This document shows positions 8,809-18,640 of a stretch of DNA of 64,000 nucleotides, one piece after another. The notes beneath the pieces are model-generated. The model was given only the letters and a program-made list of their open reading frames with translations, was not told where the DNA came from and searched no databases. The first letter of the stretch is position 1, and every line of letters begins with the position of its first letter. The DNA is from Nannochloris sp. 'desiccata' (Eukaryota; Chlorophyta; Trebouxiophyceae; Chlorellales; Chlorellaceae), in NCBI GenBank assembly GCA_019044685.2, contig JAGTXX020000011.1, positions 2,356,001 through 2,420,000 on the forward strand, written 5' to 3'. The translations under genes were made by a program, and so were the position numbers.

Positions 8809-11532
8809 CTAATCAACCACCCCCGCTGCTTGGGCATATGTACTACCCTCCCCTCCTGTTGCCTGACCTACAGAAACTTCAGGCAATTCGAGCCCAGCTT
8901 CAAGCATCGCCGCTTCAAGCTGTTCAACTCTCGCCCTCAATTCTACAGCCTTATTTTCACAGGCCCTCTCTACAGCCTGAACCACCGCTTGCATTTGCTT
9001 TGCATTCTGTTGTTGGCGCTGAGCAGCTGCCTCTTGCCCAAACACATCCGCAGCGCTTAAACTCCCTTCAGCAAGCTTCCTTTCAACTTTATCGTGGTAT
9101 TCAGCTTCGGAAATAGACACTGAGCGACGCATGCCGTGTAATGCAGCATAAAGATGATATGTTTCCAGACAGAAAAATGAAGAAGTACCGTGTTTTGCTT
9201 CTTCTTCTTTTCTCTCACTATTAATTATCTCATTAGTTAATGCCTCAGAAGCAGCTATTTCTTGCCTGACAAGGTACGTTCCAGCTCTCCGTGCCAATTC
9301 ACTCATGTCAGCTCCACTGAACCCCTCCAACTCTTCTCCTGCAGCAAAGGCGGTTAAATCCAACTCAGCAGCAAGCGGACATTTCCTTAAAGCTGCCGTT
9401 AAGATCCTGCTCCGTGCCTGTTCATCAGGTAACGGCACCTTTAAAACGCGGTCTAATCTTCCGGGACGGAGTAATGCAGGATCGATTGCCGCAGGACGGT
9501 TGGTTGCCGCTAAGATGAACACAGGGCTGTTCCCGGTGCGGCTACCTATGCCATCAAGCTCACATAAGAGCTGATTTAATACACGTGAAGCAGCTGCATC
9601 CCCTGCTGCACCACCACCCGAACTGGAACTACTGCCTGCTCCATCTCTACGAGGAGCTACAGCGTCAACTTCATCGAAAAATACAACACAAGGGGCTGCC
9701 GCCCTCGCAGCGGTGAATACATCTCGTATGGCTTTTTCACTCTCGCCCAACCATTTTTGCAATAATTCAGGGCCACGAACCGAAATAAAATTCGCTCCAC
9801 AACATCCAGCAACTGCTTTGGCCAATAACGTCTTGCCACAACCAGGAGGACCGTACAATAAAGCACCTGCCGGCAGTGGAAGCCCCATAGCTGCCAGTTT
9901 ATCGCCATGCACCAAAGGCCACTCAACTAATTCCTGAAGCTCTTTTTTAACTGAATCAAGGCCACCGACATCATCCCAGGCTACATCACGGGGTATTTCA
10001 GCTGCAATTCCACGTAAAATAGCAGGTGCCATCGCCTCGATCGCAGAATTAAAATGGTGATTACCCACCACGATCATTTTATTTTCCACGCTTGTTGTTT
10101 CTCCTTGATTAATTAACTGTTCCAGCGTACCATTCTCTTCTGCAATAGACACCGCTTCTACTACACAACGTAATGCAGCTTCTGTGACTACAGCTGCCAC
10201 GTCAGCTGCCATATAACCCTGTAATTTCCCAGCAATATTTTCCAATTGAACGGAAGATTCCAAAGGCATTGTACTGCCCACAGCACAGCGTAGTATGGCT
10301 TCCCTTTCCTGTGTACCAGGGGGTCCAAGACCAATTTCCGTGTCTAACCGACCAGGGCGTCGTAATGCAGGGTCAATAGCATCAGGCCTATTCGACGCAG
10401 CAACCAAGGCCACCACCGCTCCGCTTTTTCGAAGGTTGTCAAATAAGGATAAAGTCAGAGCTGTGCTTTGGCGTTCTGTATCTGAAACACCGGCCATACC
10501 ACGTGCAGGTGCTAACGCATCAATTTCATCAATAAACAAAATACAAGGAGCGGCATTTTTAGCGGCATTAAAGGCGCGGCGGAGACGTTCTTCCCCAGTT
10601 TTTCCTCCAACACAGTCAGCGCCATTGATGCTTTCTACATGGAGCGTTGACTCTTCCCCCAGGGCGCGTGCAAGGTAGGTTTTACCGCACCCAGGAGGGC
10701 CTGATAATAGCACACCACGACTGCCAAGTAAACCGAGCTGTTTGCATAATTTTGGGTGACGTAAGGGGGTAAGAATTTCTCTTTTCAATATTTCCTTTTG
10801 ACGGTCAAAACCGCCGACGCTAGCAAATCCTCTACTTTGGATATCTTTAGTGGTAGGAGTGGTGTTATTATTATGAATTACGGTGACTGTGGAGTTAACT
10901 TGGAGAGATTTCTGTCTCTTGGCTGCATTTCCGTCGCTACTAGTGTCGCAATTCATAGCAGCATCAACGATTGAATGAGTTGTTTGTTGTCTTGTTGCTG
11001 GGCCAAGGGTGTCCCTTCCATCTCCCCACCTTCGTGCTGCAATTCCATATTGAGCAGCAAGTCGTGGACCTGCATCTTCATCATCAGCTACTTCCCAAGT
11101 CCAAGAGTTTAGATTAAATTTCCATCGAGAGGCAGTAGGGGAGGCAGAAGAACAAGAAGGATTTACATTTTGGGGGCGAGTGCCATCGCAGGTCTGGCCT
11201 TGCATAGGAAGCACCCATCTTTTTCTATCATCACATTGTTTAGGATTGTTAAAGTGAGAATTATCGCCTTCTGCTGCTGGTGTCTCTTGTTTCCAGCTGG
11301 AGGAGTTAATTTTGGGGGCACCGCTGAGCGGTGGCGAGGAGAAGATAGGTTTTGCTGTGCGACCAGCAAATCTACATTGCGCTCTCGCTCCGCCGACAGG
11401 TGCATAAGGTTGTTCTTTTGGCGGGGTTGGAACTGCAGGGGCTAGGGGGTTCTTGGGGTCGTTCAAGACGGACGGATTGTGCCACCAAGATGAAGTGCTG
11501 TTAATAACTACTTGCTCTTCTGCAGCCGGCAT
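8809..11532 (-). CDS. Type II AAA ATPase, Cdc48 superfamily (AFG2/NVL-like)
   Basis: A 907-residue single-exon gene with two AAA domains. D1 has Walker A GPPGCGKT near residues 278-285, Walker B ILFIDEIDAL and the region ASNRPDAIDPALRRPGRLD. D2 has a second GPPGCGKT near 560-567, VVFFDEVDAVAPRR and AATNRPAAIDPALLRPGRLD. Both domains keep the key ATPase residues, so both are probably active. The first about 230 residues are low-complexity and do not show the Cdc48 N-domain. D2 recalls NVL/RIX7 (FISVRGPELL, FFDEVDA) and D1 recalls AFG2/SPATA5; both act in 60S ribosome maturation. A C-terminal helical, Gln/Glu-rich segment (about 830-890) could form a coiled coil. The class is certain, the subfamily is not. 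Confidence 0.88.
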   Translation of the reverse strand: MPAAEEQVVINSTSSWWHNPSVLNDPKNPLAPAVPTPPKEQPYAPVGGARAQCRFAGRTAKPIFSSPPLSGAPKINSSSWKQETPAAEGDNSHFNNPKQCDDRKRWVLPMQGQTCDGTRPQNVNPSCSSASPTASRWKFNLNSWTWEVADDEDAGPRLAAQYGIAARRWGDGRDTLGPATRQQTTHSIVDAAMNCDTSSDGNAAKRQKSLQVNSTVTVIHNNNTTPTTKDIQSRGFASVGGFDRQKEILKREILTPLRHPKLCKQLGLLGSRGVLLSGPPGCGKTYLARALGEESTLHVESINGADCVGGKTGEERLRRAFNAAKNAAPCILFIDEIDALAPARGMAGVSDTERQSTALTLSLFDNLRKSGAVVALVAASNRPDAIDPALRRPGRLDTEIGLGPPGTQEREAILRCAVGSTMPLESSVQLENIAGKLQGYMAADVAAVVTEAALRCVVEAVSIAEENGTLEQLINQGETTSVENKMIVVGNHHFNSAIEAMAPAILRGIAAEIPRDVAWDDVGGLDSVKKELQELVEWPLVHGDKLAAMGLPLPAGALLYGPPGCGKTLLAKAVAGCCGANFISVRGPELLQKWLGESEKAIRDVFTAARAAAPCVVFFDEVDAVAPRRDGAGSSSSSGGGAAGDAAASRVLNQLLCELDGIGSRTGNSPVFILAATNRPAAIDPALLRPGRLDRVLKVPLPDEQARSRILTAALRKCPLAAELDLTAFAAGEELEGFSGADMSELARRAGTYLVRQEIAASEALTNEIINSERKEEEAKHGTSSFFCLETYHLYAALHGMRRSVSISEAEYHDKVERKLAEGSLSAADVFGQEAAAQRQQQNAKQMQAVVQAVERACENKAVELRARVEQLEAAMLEAGLELPEVSVGQATGGEGSTYAQAAGVVD

Positions 11533-11741
11533 CGCTGCGTTTCTGTGGTTAATATAATGTATATAATATGTTAATTATGTTTGTGGTTTGTCTGAAGAAG
11601 GATTTTAAGGCTCGTTTGCAACGAGTGGACAGCCGACCAAAAAAAGCTTTTTAAAAACTTTTGACAAACTTTTGTCGGTTAATCAAAACAATTGTAAGTT
11701 TATACTGAACAACATCCCATAATTGTCAGGTCAGTGCATGG

Positions 11742-12563
11742 ATGACGACAATGCGCTTGAATGTTGCCAGTGTTGGTGATCGCATCAATGGCAAGTTGGT
11801 CGTGAGAAAACGCACTCAGACCCAGCCACAAGCTATCTCCCAGCAAGAGAATGAGCCACCGATTCCCATCACACGGTCGACACTGTTAAAATCAGGCTTG
11901 ATGATCGGTGCTATTGCCACTCTGGCACCAGCAATATCTCCTGTCCTTCCCGCTGCCATTGCAGCAGATGCAGTTGCTGCTTCCACATCTGTTCCCGCTA
12001 TTGTCTCCCCTAAAACTATTTCTCAAATAGTCCTCAACACCCTATCAGACTGCAAATTAGCTGTCTCAGTCTACCCCACGTTCGGTTACAACGCTGGTGG
12101 TGGTGGTGGCGCTGGTACCGTCACTCAAGACCCTTCCACGGGCCTTCTCAACGTCGTTTTCGACCCGGAAACTCTCATTATACCCCCTATCACCTCTGCG
12201 ACATCCACGGTGCTAGGCATTCCAATTCCTCCCCCTTTAAAAATCGCTATTGTACCGAAAAAATTAGAAGGCACGATCGACCCTGAAACAGGAGAAGCGA
12301 ATTTAACTTTCTTAGCTGGCTTTGAATTTACAGCCGGCCCTTTATACACTGCCCCTCCATTAGTAGTTTCTACCACGTTGACTACAGAACAGTCCAGTGG
12401 GCCAATTAGATCAGGGACAGGCAATAGACTAACTGCTGACGGCAAAGCAAAGTTAGTAGGTGTTGCTAGGGTTCCTAAAACTGGAGATGGGTTCTTGGAT
12501 GGATTCTTGATGCTGCCTACTGATGCTTTAGCTGTATTATCTGCTGACTTGAAATTTAGTTAA
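11742..12563 (+). CDS. Putative thylakoid-lumen or plastid protein, unknown function
   Basis: A 273-residue single-exon gene. The N-terminus is basic and hydroxylated (about residues 1-45), followed by a hydrophobic stretch (LLKSGLMIGAIATLAPAIS) and a cleavage-like AIAADA near residues 72-77. This is the layout of a bipartite thylakoid-lumen targeting signal. The mature part is rich in Pro, Thr and Gly with alternating hydrophobic residues, suggesting beta structure, with no Cys pair or metal motif. I do not recognise the family. It is divergent from the AAA ATPase gene; only 209 bases separate the start codons. The lumenal location is an inference from the targeting signal alone. Confidence 0.75.
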   Translation: MTTMRLNVASVGDRINGKLVVRKRTQTQPQAISQQENEPPIPITRSTLLKSGLMIGAIATLAPAISPVLPAAIAADAVAASTSVPAIVSPKTISQIVLNTLSDCKLAVSVYPTFGYNAGGGGGAGTVTQDPSTGLLNVVFDPETLIIPPITSATSTVLGIPIPPPLKIAIVPKKLEGTIDPETGEANLTFLAGFEFTAGPLYTAPPLVVSTTLTTEQSSGPIRSGTGNRLTADGKAKLVGVARVPKTGDGFLDGFLMLPTDALAVLSADLKFS

Positions 12564-12716
12564 TCTCGATTATTAGTACACATTGATGTTTATAATTGTA
12601 TAATTTTTTTTTCATTTTCTCTTGACGGTACAAATTAATTAATAGAAAAGTTGAAACACAGATAAACCCTCCGAATCCTAGCGAAATAAACACCATTTTT
12701 ATGCCAATTGTCGTCT

Positions 12717-13742
12717 CTAAAACTCTCCAGGTCTACGTGATGGGAGATATCGATGATCCTTCGCTGCATTTTTCTTTCTTCTCTTCTCCATGTACCTCTC
12801 CAAACCACCCGTCGCTTTAAGCTCTTCATACTTAGCAAGTATTTCTTGACGTTTCCTTTCACTTTTCTTAAGATAATACGGCGATTTACCAGCTGCACGC
12901 GCTTGACTACGTTTTGATCGCTCTTCTTTCTCTGCAGATTCTTTTTTACGGCGTAATGCCTCTGCTTTGGTATGCTGCGTTAATCTGCCTAATTGGGCCT
13001 TGATCTCAGCCTTCTTCGATTCGCTTTTTGTCTTTTTAAGCGCCTCTTGCAATTCATGCTTCTCTTGAGGTAGCTTTTCATCATATAAAAAGGCATAGCG
13101 CTTCTTTGCTCTATCATCACTTGTGTCTCCAATAGTTTTACTACTGCCACGAACTCGAGCTGTCAGTGGATCAAACCGAGGATCCTTCCCTCGGTGTTTT
13201 CCACCTTGAAATGCTTCTCTAAGCACTGGAACGGGTTTTTTGGACGACATTTCCACAGGACGATGTTTATGTTCTCTTTTAAACGAGGTTTGTTTTACTT
13301 TTGAAAGGTTTTGGGCCCTCGCCCGCATCTCTGGCCCTGCAGTGCTGCCATCTTGTTTTATAGCGATAAGCTGACCTAAGGGGATATCTTGGACACTATT
13401 CGGGTTGTTGTCATAGTCCTCGTCAGCTTCGTCACTGCTGCTGTTATCTTGAGAATCGTCTTCTCCTGAATCTTCTTCTTCTTGCTGGGAATCAAAATCA
13501 TCTTCTTCTTGGTCTTCATCTCTCCACTTCCTTGCAGCTAGTTTCTGATTCTTGCGCATTCCATTGGTTTCGATATTAACACCAGCTTCTTCAGGCTCGC
13601 TATCGCTATCACTATCGCTAGGATACTCTTTACGCCCTCTTTTCATTTCAGCTATTGAATCTATATTGTTTATGCGTTTACTTTGAGCTTCTATGACGCT
13701 ACGTTGTGGTGTAAAATATGAACTAACTTTTATATATTGCAT
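12717..13742 (-). CDS. RRP36: rRNA-processing protein RRP36
   Basis: RRP36 works in the nucleolus in early cleavages of pre-rRNA at the 5' side of 18S. The 341-residue frame shows an acidic Ser/Asp/Glu-rich N-terminal half and then the conserved block: SKKPVPVLREAFQGGKHRGK, KDPRFDP, YAFLYDEKLP, and the C-terminal KSPYYLKKSERKRQEILAKY with RRPGEF at the end. This order is diagnostic of the family. The frame opens at 13742, but Met33 (13646, MKRGRKEYPSDSDSD) looks like the more natural start, giving 309 residues. The gene lies just downstream of UFD1 on the same strand; the spacer is 103 or 199 bases depending on the start. Confidence 0.9.
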   Translation of the reverse strand: MQYIKVSSYFTPQRSVIEAQSKRINNIDSIAEMKRGRKEYPSDSDSDSEPEEAGVNIETNGMRKNQKLAARKWRDEDQEEDDFDSQQEEEDSGEDDSQDNSSSDEADEDYDNNPNSVQDIPLGQLIAIKQDGSTAGPEMRARAQNLSKVKQTSFKREHKHRPVEMSSKKPVPVLREAFQGGKHRGKDPRFDPLTARVRGSSKTIGDTSDDRAKKRYAFLYDEKLPQEKHELQEALKKTKSESKKAEIKAQLGRLTQHTKAEALRRKKESAEKEERSKRSQARAAGKSPYYLKKSERKRQEILAKYEELKATGGLERYMEKRRKKNAAKDHRYLPSRRPGEF

Positions 13743-13845
13743 GCATATATTTTACATTCATTTTCAACTGTTTCAGAAAAAAGCAGAGGGCGGGCACAGC
13801 ACAGCGGCTGCACATTTTGATTTCATAGCACTGTATACCTACTTT

Positions 13846-15131
13846 CTATGCGAGCTTGTGAGAAGTACCCTGGAATGCCTTGAACCCATTCTCAGGTTCC
13901 TTGGGCTTCTCTTCTTCTTTAGGCTTTTGCACTGCTGCTGCTGCTGTTCCTCTAGGTGCACTCTTGCCATCTCCAAACTTCGCAGCCAGCCTATCCTTGA
14001 ACATCAGCTTCCCTGCCTTTCTACCAGGGACACTTCCATTCTTGGGTACACTTCCAGAGGCACCTTCTTGACCAGAGGTAGAAGGCGCTGCCATAGAAGA
14101 ACTACCACCACCGCCGCCGCCGCCGCCACTGCTCGAAAGCCCAATTTTCGATCTAGGAATAGCTACAGGCTGAGATTCAGAGGCCGTTTTACCATCTAAC
14201 CTCCTCCCAGTACCAGCAAACGCTAAGAACGTAGGTTCTTCAGGCACTGCTTCTGCTGCTGCAGCTACTTCAGGGCCACCACCAGTACTTTTACTATCAG
14301 TCGCCATAGGCACCGCCATTGTCCCTCCCGCTAATGTACCTAATGCACTACCTCCTCCTCCACCACCTCCACTAGCACCTCCCGGAAATACTGGTTCAGG
14401 CTCTACATAATCTAAGGGCGGTGCAAAATCTACATTGCAATCAGTTTCAATCACTGAAATGGCTTCTGCTGGCTTCGCTTCTACAATATCAATGAAATAG
14501 TGGCGGTTGTTATAGTTAATGGGGATAGTATCACCCACAGAAAGACAACTAAAATTACGGAGCGTGGTTTCCAGTACAGCACGAGGGTTACTGATATCTA
14601 AGAAATCTTTAGAATGCGGCTGTAATTTCACAAAAGTCCCTTTTGGGAGGGTGGCCGAGCGGAGGGTGATGACATCGCCTTCTTGAAGGAGCAAGTTTTG
14701 CATCATCCAGTATGGGAGGTAGACCATGCCTTCGTCTGCGATGAACTCAAGGACACCGCAGTGGGTGGAACGGCCTTCACGGCCATTTTCTACTTGGAAG
14801 AGCATTGGATACTCAATGTGCAGTTGAGCTGTGGAGAAAGGAAAAATCAATTGTTCAGAAAGGCGGTGAAACATTAATAATTTAGAATCAAACAATGGTG
14901 AGCAGAAGAAAGCTACCTTTCAAGGATTCAGTTTATTCTGGTAGTATATTAACTTTGTATCCCCAATTAATGAGAAAATTTCTTACCTAGGCGATCAAGA
15001 GCAGAGGGTGGCATGAAGATCTTGTCTCCTTTCTCGGCCTCCGGTTTGTCAATAAAAGTGACAGGGTAGCAGCGGTAACGAGCCTCAAAGCGGCCTCCGC
15101 CGCCTCCGAATCCTCCAAACATACCAAACAT
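13846..15131 (-). CDS. UFD1: Ubiquitin fusion degradation protein 1
   Basis: UFD1 pairs with NPL4 as the cofactor that brings ubiquitylated clients to Cdc48/p97, for example in ER-associated degradation. Exon 1 (15131-14987) and exon 2 (14828-13846) join in phase 1, giving 375 residues. Exon 1 starts MFGMFGGFGGGGGRFEARYR and carries GDKIFMPPSALDRL; exon 2 continues AQLHIEYPMLFQVENG and then the conserved GVLEFIADEGMVYLPYWMMQ. A Gly/Ala/Ser-rich linker follows. A p97-binding SHP box is clear near residues 247-260 (FLAFAGTGRRLDGK), and a second weaker copy ends the protein (FKAFQGTSHKLA). Exon 2 alone would seem to start within the intron; the spliced start restores the family N-terminus. Confidence 0.95.
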
Positions 15132-15550
15132 TGTGACAAGGGTTGGTTGGTAGAAGTGGTGCTATGTGCAAACACTCGTTGCTTCAAAACAGAAGAAGAT
15201 GTGATTAAAGTGATCAGAAGGTCTTGAAGGAACGCTGGCGTTTCTTGTTGTTTCGAAAAATACGATATGAATAACTCAAAACCATAGAATACTTGAAATG
15301 AGCTAGCCAACGAGCGTTTTGAGGGTTAAAATAAGGCCCTTGATCAAACGACAAGAATAAAAGAGGAGAATAAATAGCTTCGTTTTCAGTATGCGACCAC
15401 TTGAATTTTATATAAATACCGCTTCAGCATATTTTCATTTGCTGAATAGGGCTTTTGTCCCGTTGGAGTCTTACGCTTTAGAATTTGTCAGATTTTGTTC
15501 GACTTCTCGATCACATCCTTTAAGTTTAAAGCCACGTTTCTAGCGATATC
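15132..15550. promoter_or_regulatory. Divergent intergenic region, UFD1 / ERH
   Basis: About 420 bases separate the two divergent start codons. A 107-codon open frame on the minus strand here begins upstream of UFD1 and overlaps its exon 1 in another frame; it looks like chance. No RNA gene is seen. Confidence 0.45.
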
Positions 15551-16062
15551 ATGGCTGCCAAAGGAGTAAGTAGAGTTTGCATACATTTTTAGGTTCAGTT
15601 GAACTTCTACTCGTCTTATACACCATTTTTTTGCCTCTATTAAAATCTTCCAAATCTTCTGCCCACCGCCTTTTCTTATTACCGCTTCCCCTTTTCTCCG
15701 TACCTACCCAACTGCAGGGAGCTCAAGGTGCTGGAAATCCCCCAGCAACGAACAGCCACACCATCGTCCTTGTACAACCTACAGTTGATAAATATACTAG
15801 GACATTTTATGATTTCGGTACTTTGTCTGAAGCCCTTGCCGGAATCTGCGATCTTTTTGAAAACCGGCTTCGAGAATTAAATCGCAGCTCTGGCCTTGTG
15901 GAGCTCAGGTATGAAGTAGCAGATCTATTCCGGTTTGTAGATTCGCTGCCTGATTTAAGTATGCTTATATTAGACCCCAATTCAAGGCAATATAAACCTT
16001 TTGGAAAGAACTTTATCAAAAATCAGTTGTTCAGACATTGCCAAGAGCTTCGAAGGGAATGA
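15551..16062 (+). CDS. ERH: Enhancer of rudimentary homologue
   Basis: ERH is a small, highly conserved nuclear protein that dimerises and acts in RNA processing and gene silencing complexes. Exon 1 (15551-15565) codes for only MAAKG; the intron 15566-15717 has gtaag...cag ends and joins in phase 0. The 119-residue product reads SHTIVLVQPTVDKYTRTFYD, then LSEALAGICDLFENRLRELN, DLFRFVDSLPDLSMLILDPN and YKPFGKNFIKNQLF, matching the ERH fold throughout. The first about 18 residues (GAQGAGNPPATN) extend the usual N-terminus. The 15-nt first coding exon is notable. Confidence 0.95.
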
Positions 16063-16442
16063 AGAGAGTATTTTACACTTTTTATAAATTTTAATCTACA
16101 TAGACAAAGTAAGTAGAAACCCCAGTTGAGTGATGTGGGGATCTTATTTAAGAGCTGTCAAAAATCAAACGAAAAAAAGAAATTAAACAGAAAAATTTGT
16201 ACGGGAAACACACAAGACAAAAGAAAGATAAAAGCAAACTCCCTAGTAGGTCATCTCATTTATCGATATTTATTTATTTATTTATTTATCATAGAGAAGT
16301 ATCAAAGGGAAGTGCACGAAATATAATGCAAGGGAGGGTTCGTTCATAATACATACTATACTCAAATAGCGGCCATTCATACGCGCAATGGTCTTGCAAG
16401 CTTTCCAGGATGCAGCCGATGCATTTATTTATTTTTATTTAT
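16063..16442. other. Convergent 3' intergenic region with TTTA repeat
   Basis: The spacer between the ERH and AlkB-like stop codons is A-rich and contains a short (TTTA)n run at 16267-16290 and a similar tract near 16427-16443. No gene is visible. Confidence 0.5.
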
Positions 16443-17978
16443 TTAAGCACCCAATGCCGCCGCCGCCGCTTCCGCCTCTTCGACTCTCGGGTTCATTACT
16501 TTAAAATACAGGGGAGGAACCGTAGATAACAGCATCATTGCAGGGTATCCAGCAGGTAATTGAGGAGCCTCTCTTATATCTTTTAACAGTTGATAGTGTA
16601 CGTCCTCATGCGCATGATGGTCACTATGGCGTTGCAATCGAAAACTCACAGCATTGGTGTAAATCGTGGTAGCGTTCCAACTATGCCTTGGTTCAACACG
16701 TTCGTACCGTCCATTAGATATTTTCTTCCTTGCTAAACCGTAATGCTCAATATAATTAACGATTTCTAGCATCAAGATGCCAACCCCCGCTTGTAAAGAA
16801 AGAAATGCCAGCCCCTTTAAACCATACACAGATGTTGCTAGGGCTCCTAATAACATAGGAGATCCAGCCCACCATAAAGCACGGTTTCGTGTATCCCAAA
16901 AGGGAATTTTTTTCGCACGGCGTCTGGCAGCTTCACCTCCGTACCCGTCTTTAACATTTCCAATGATAGAGCGAGGGATAAATGACCACAAAGATTCCCC
17001 CTTCCTCGCAGAGGAAGGGTCTTCAGGTGTAGCTACTTTCACATGATGCATTAAATGCGATTTCGTCCAGTGCATGTAACATAAAGGAGCTAATAATAAG
17101 TTTGCAGCTGTTTTTTCCATCCAAGAGCGGCCGTGAAGGAGTTCATGCGCAACGGTAAACCCAATTCCGTTGCTTACTCCATAAGAAATAGCCGCCCCAA
17201 TAAAACCAAGAGCACTAACAGACGGATTAGTACACAGAAAATGTCCTACTACGAATAAGACGGTCAGATGTATTGCTACATAGGCATAAAGTACACTGCG
17301 ATACAACCCGTCATCAGCAGCTACCTGTGCTTGTTCTGCCGTGGGATTGCGTAATTCTCTACCTAGAATCCAATCTAGGATAGGGATGACTCCAAAGGCA
17401 TACCATGCAGTCATTAAACTGAGAGCAATTGTCGATAAAGTGGTCCAAGGTTGCTGAGTTCCCAAGGCGGTGAGGGCCGCCGAGAGGGGGGTGATTGATC
17501 TAATTACCGGTAAAGTAGCTGCAGCTGCGACAATTTGGCAACCCCAAATGGCTCCAATTGCAGCAGCGGTGGTGACAATGGGCATGATAAAGCTGGGGGC
17601 GTAGAATAAATATCCAGGTAACAGACGAAGGAACACAACGCCAAGCCAATTGTCAGAAAGAGGGGTGGTGGTATCGTTGGAGTTGCCGTCTGAAGTCTCA
17701 TGAGGGTGGTTGCTGTCCTTGTTATGCTCGTCGCTAGATATATTTGAGGAAGACTGGGATGAAGCTGCACGTGCAGCTGTGGATGAGAAATTGTTGGCCC
17801 TAAGATTACCGGTAGTGGCATTGCTCAATGAGGAGGAGAAACCTCTATTGATTGGTGATCTTGGAGAGGGCGAGTTTCTAGCCACGGGGGACACATGGAT
17901 GCTAGAACGAGGCCTTGTGCTGCCTAAGGCAGTGCCCGAGGTTATAAACTTTCGAGATCCAGTTTGAATACTCTTCAT
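16443..17978 (-). CDS. AlkB-like alkane 1-monooxygenase (membrane di-iron)
   Basis: A 511-residue single-exon gene of the integral-membrane non-haem di-iron hydroxylases, closest in motif to bacterial alkane monooxygenase AlkB, which oxidises the terminal carbon of alkanes. The histidine boxes are intact: HELLHGR near residue 276, HLMHHVKVATPEDPSSARKG near 306, the AlkB hallmark NYIEHYGL near 407, and LQRHSDHHAHE near 448. HSWNATT just before the last box is also AlkB-like. Several hydrophobic spans lie between. The first about 110 residues are Ser/Arg-rich, low in acid up to about residue 80, and could be an organelle presequence. Substrate and location are inferred. Such a gene is common in bacteria and patchy in eukaryotes, so transfer is possible, though codon use looks native. 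Confidence 0.88.
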   Translation of the reverse strand: MKSIQTGSRKFITSGTALGSTRPRSSIHVSPVARNSPSPRSPINRGFSSSLSNATTGNLRANNFSSTAARAASSQSSSNISSDEHNKDSNHPHETSDGNSNDTTTPLSDNWLGVVFLRLLPGYLFYAPSFIMPIVTTAAAIGAIWGCQIVAAAATLPVIRSITPLSAALTALGTQQPWTTLSTIALSLMTAWYAFGVIPILDWILGRELRNPTAEQAQVAADDGLYRSVLYAYVAIHLTVLFVVGHFLCTNPSVSALGFIGAAISYGVSNGIGFTVAHELLHGRSWMEKTAANLLLAPLCYMHWTKSHLMHHVKVATPEDPSSARKGESLWSFIPRSIIGNVKDGYGGEAARRRAKKIPFWDTRNRALWWAGSPMLLGALATSVYGLKGLAFLSLQAGVGILMLEIVNYIEHYGLARKKISNGRYERVEPRHSWNATTIYTNAVSFRLQRHSDHHAHEDVHYQLLKDIREAPQLPAGYPAMMLLSTVPPLYFKVMNPRVEEAEAAAAALGA

Positions 17979-18640
17979 CGTTGGACTAATAATTTAAAAG
18001 GCAAACGCGCCCTATAGATAACTGGATAGGCTCCAGATGCAGTATTATACATGAAAGATATAAGGAAATATGGTTTATCAAGCGAGATATAAGCAAGCTG
18101 TGAGCCTCAGCTCCCATTGTGGCATTGTATTGGCAGCACACAGTCAGCAGTCGAGATTCAATCATTGATCGAATGATTCGCTGCTTCTGGTCTCGAAATT
18201 GCTCTTGAAATCTCAACTGCCTCTAGGTTTTTTTTAATATAATGCTGTTAGAATTGAATGCACGAAACAGAAAAATAAAAGGAAAGTGATGGTATATTCT
18301 TTTCAAAGTGTGAGATCAAATTTGAAGCAAAGGAAAAAAAAAGACAAAAAGCACCAGTACACCGTCACCACCACCGCTTGGTTCACGCATTTATTAGTCG
18401 AAAACGAACAAAGTCCTTTGACTTCTTAATGCAAAATTCCACGATCGTGGGACGCTACACCATGCTACATGCAAATTCAAAGGGGAGAATTATAAGGTCT
18501 GAAGTGAAGGATAAAAATTTAAAACTAGTTTCTAAAGAGACGAGACTGCTACCAACCCCAACTAGAATATTTAGAGAAAGAAGAAGGAAAATTAAAAACT
18601 TAATATCGATAATTATCTCTTTTTATCTTTTTCTACATAT
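17979..18640. other. Intergenic region, AlkB-like 5' end / calnexin 3' end
   Basis: About 660 bases hold the promoter of the AlkB-like gene and the calnexin 3' region, both on the minus strand. Short open frames here have no protein-like character. Nothing else is recognised. Confidence 0.45.

Noticed and set aside
11742..12563. Cupredoxin or PsbP-type identity for the lumen protein
   Set aside because: No copper ligand set, Cys pair or PsbP motif is present; only the targeting signal supports a lumenal call.
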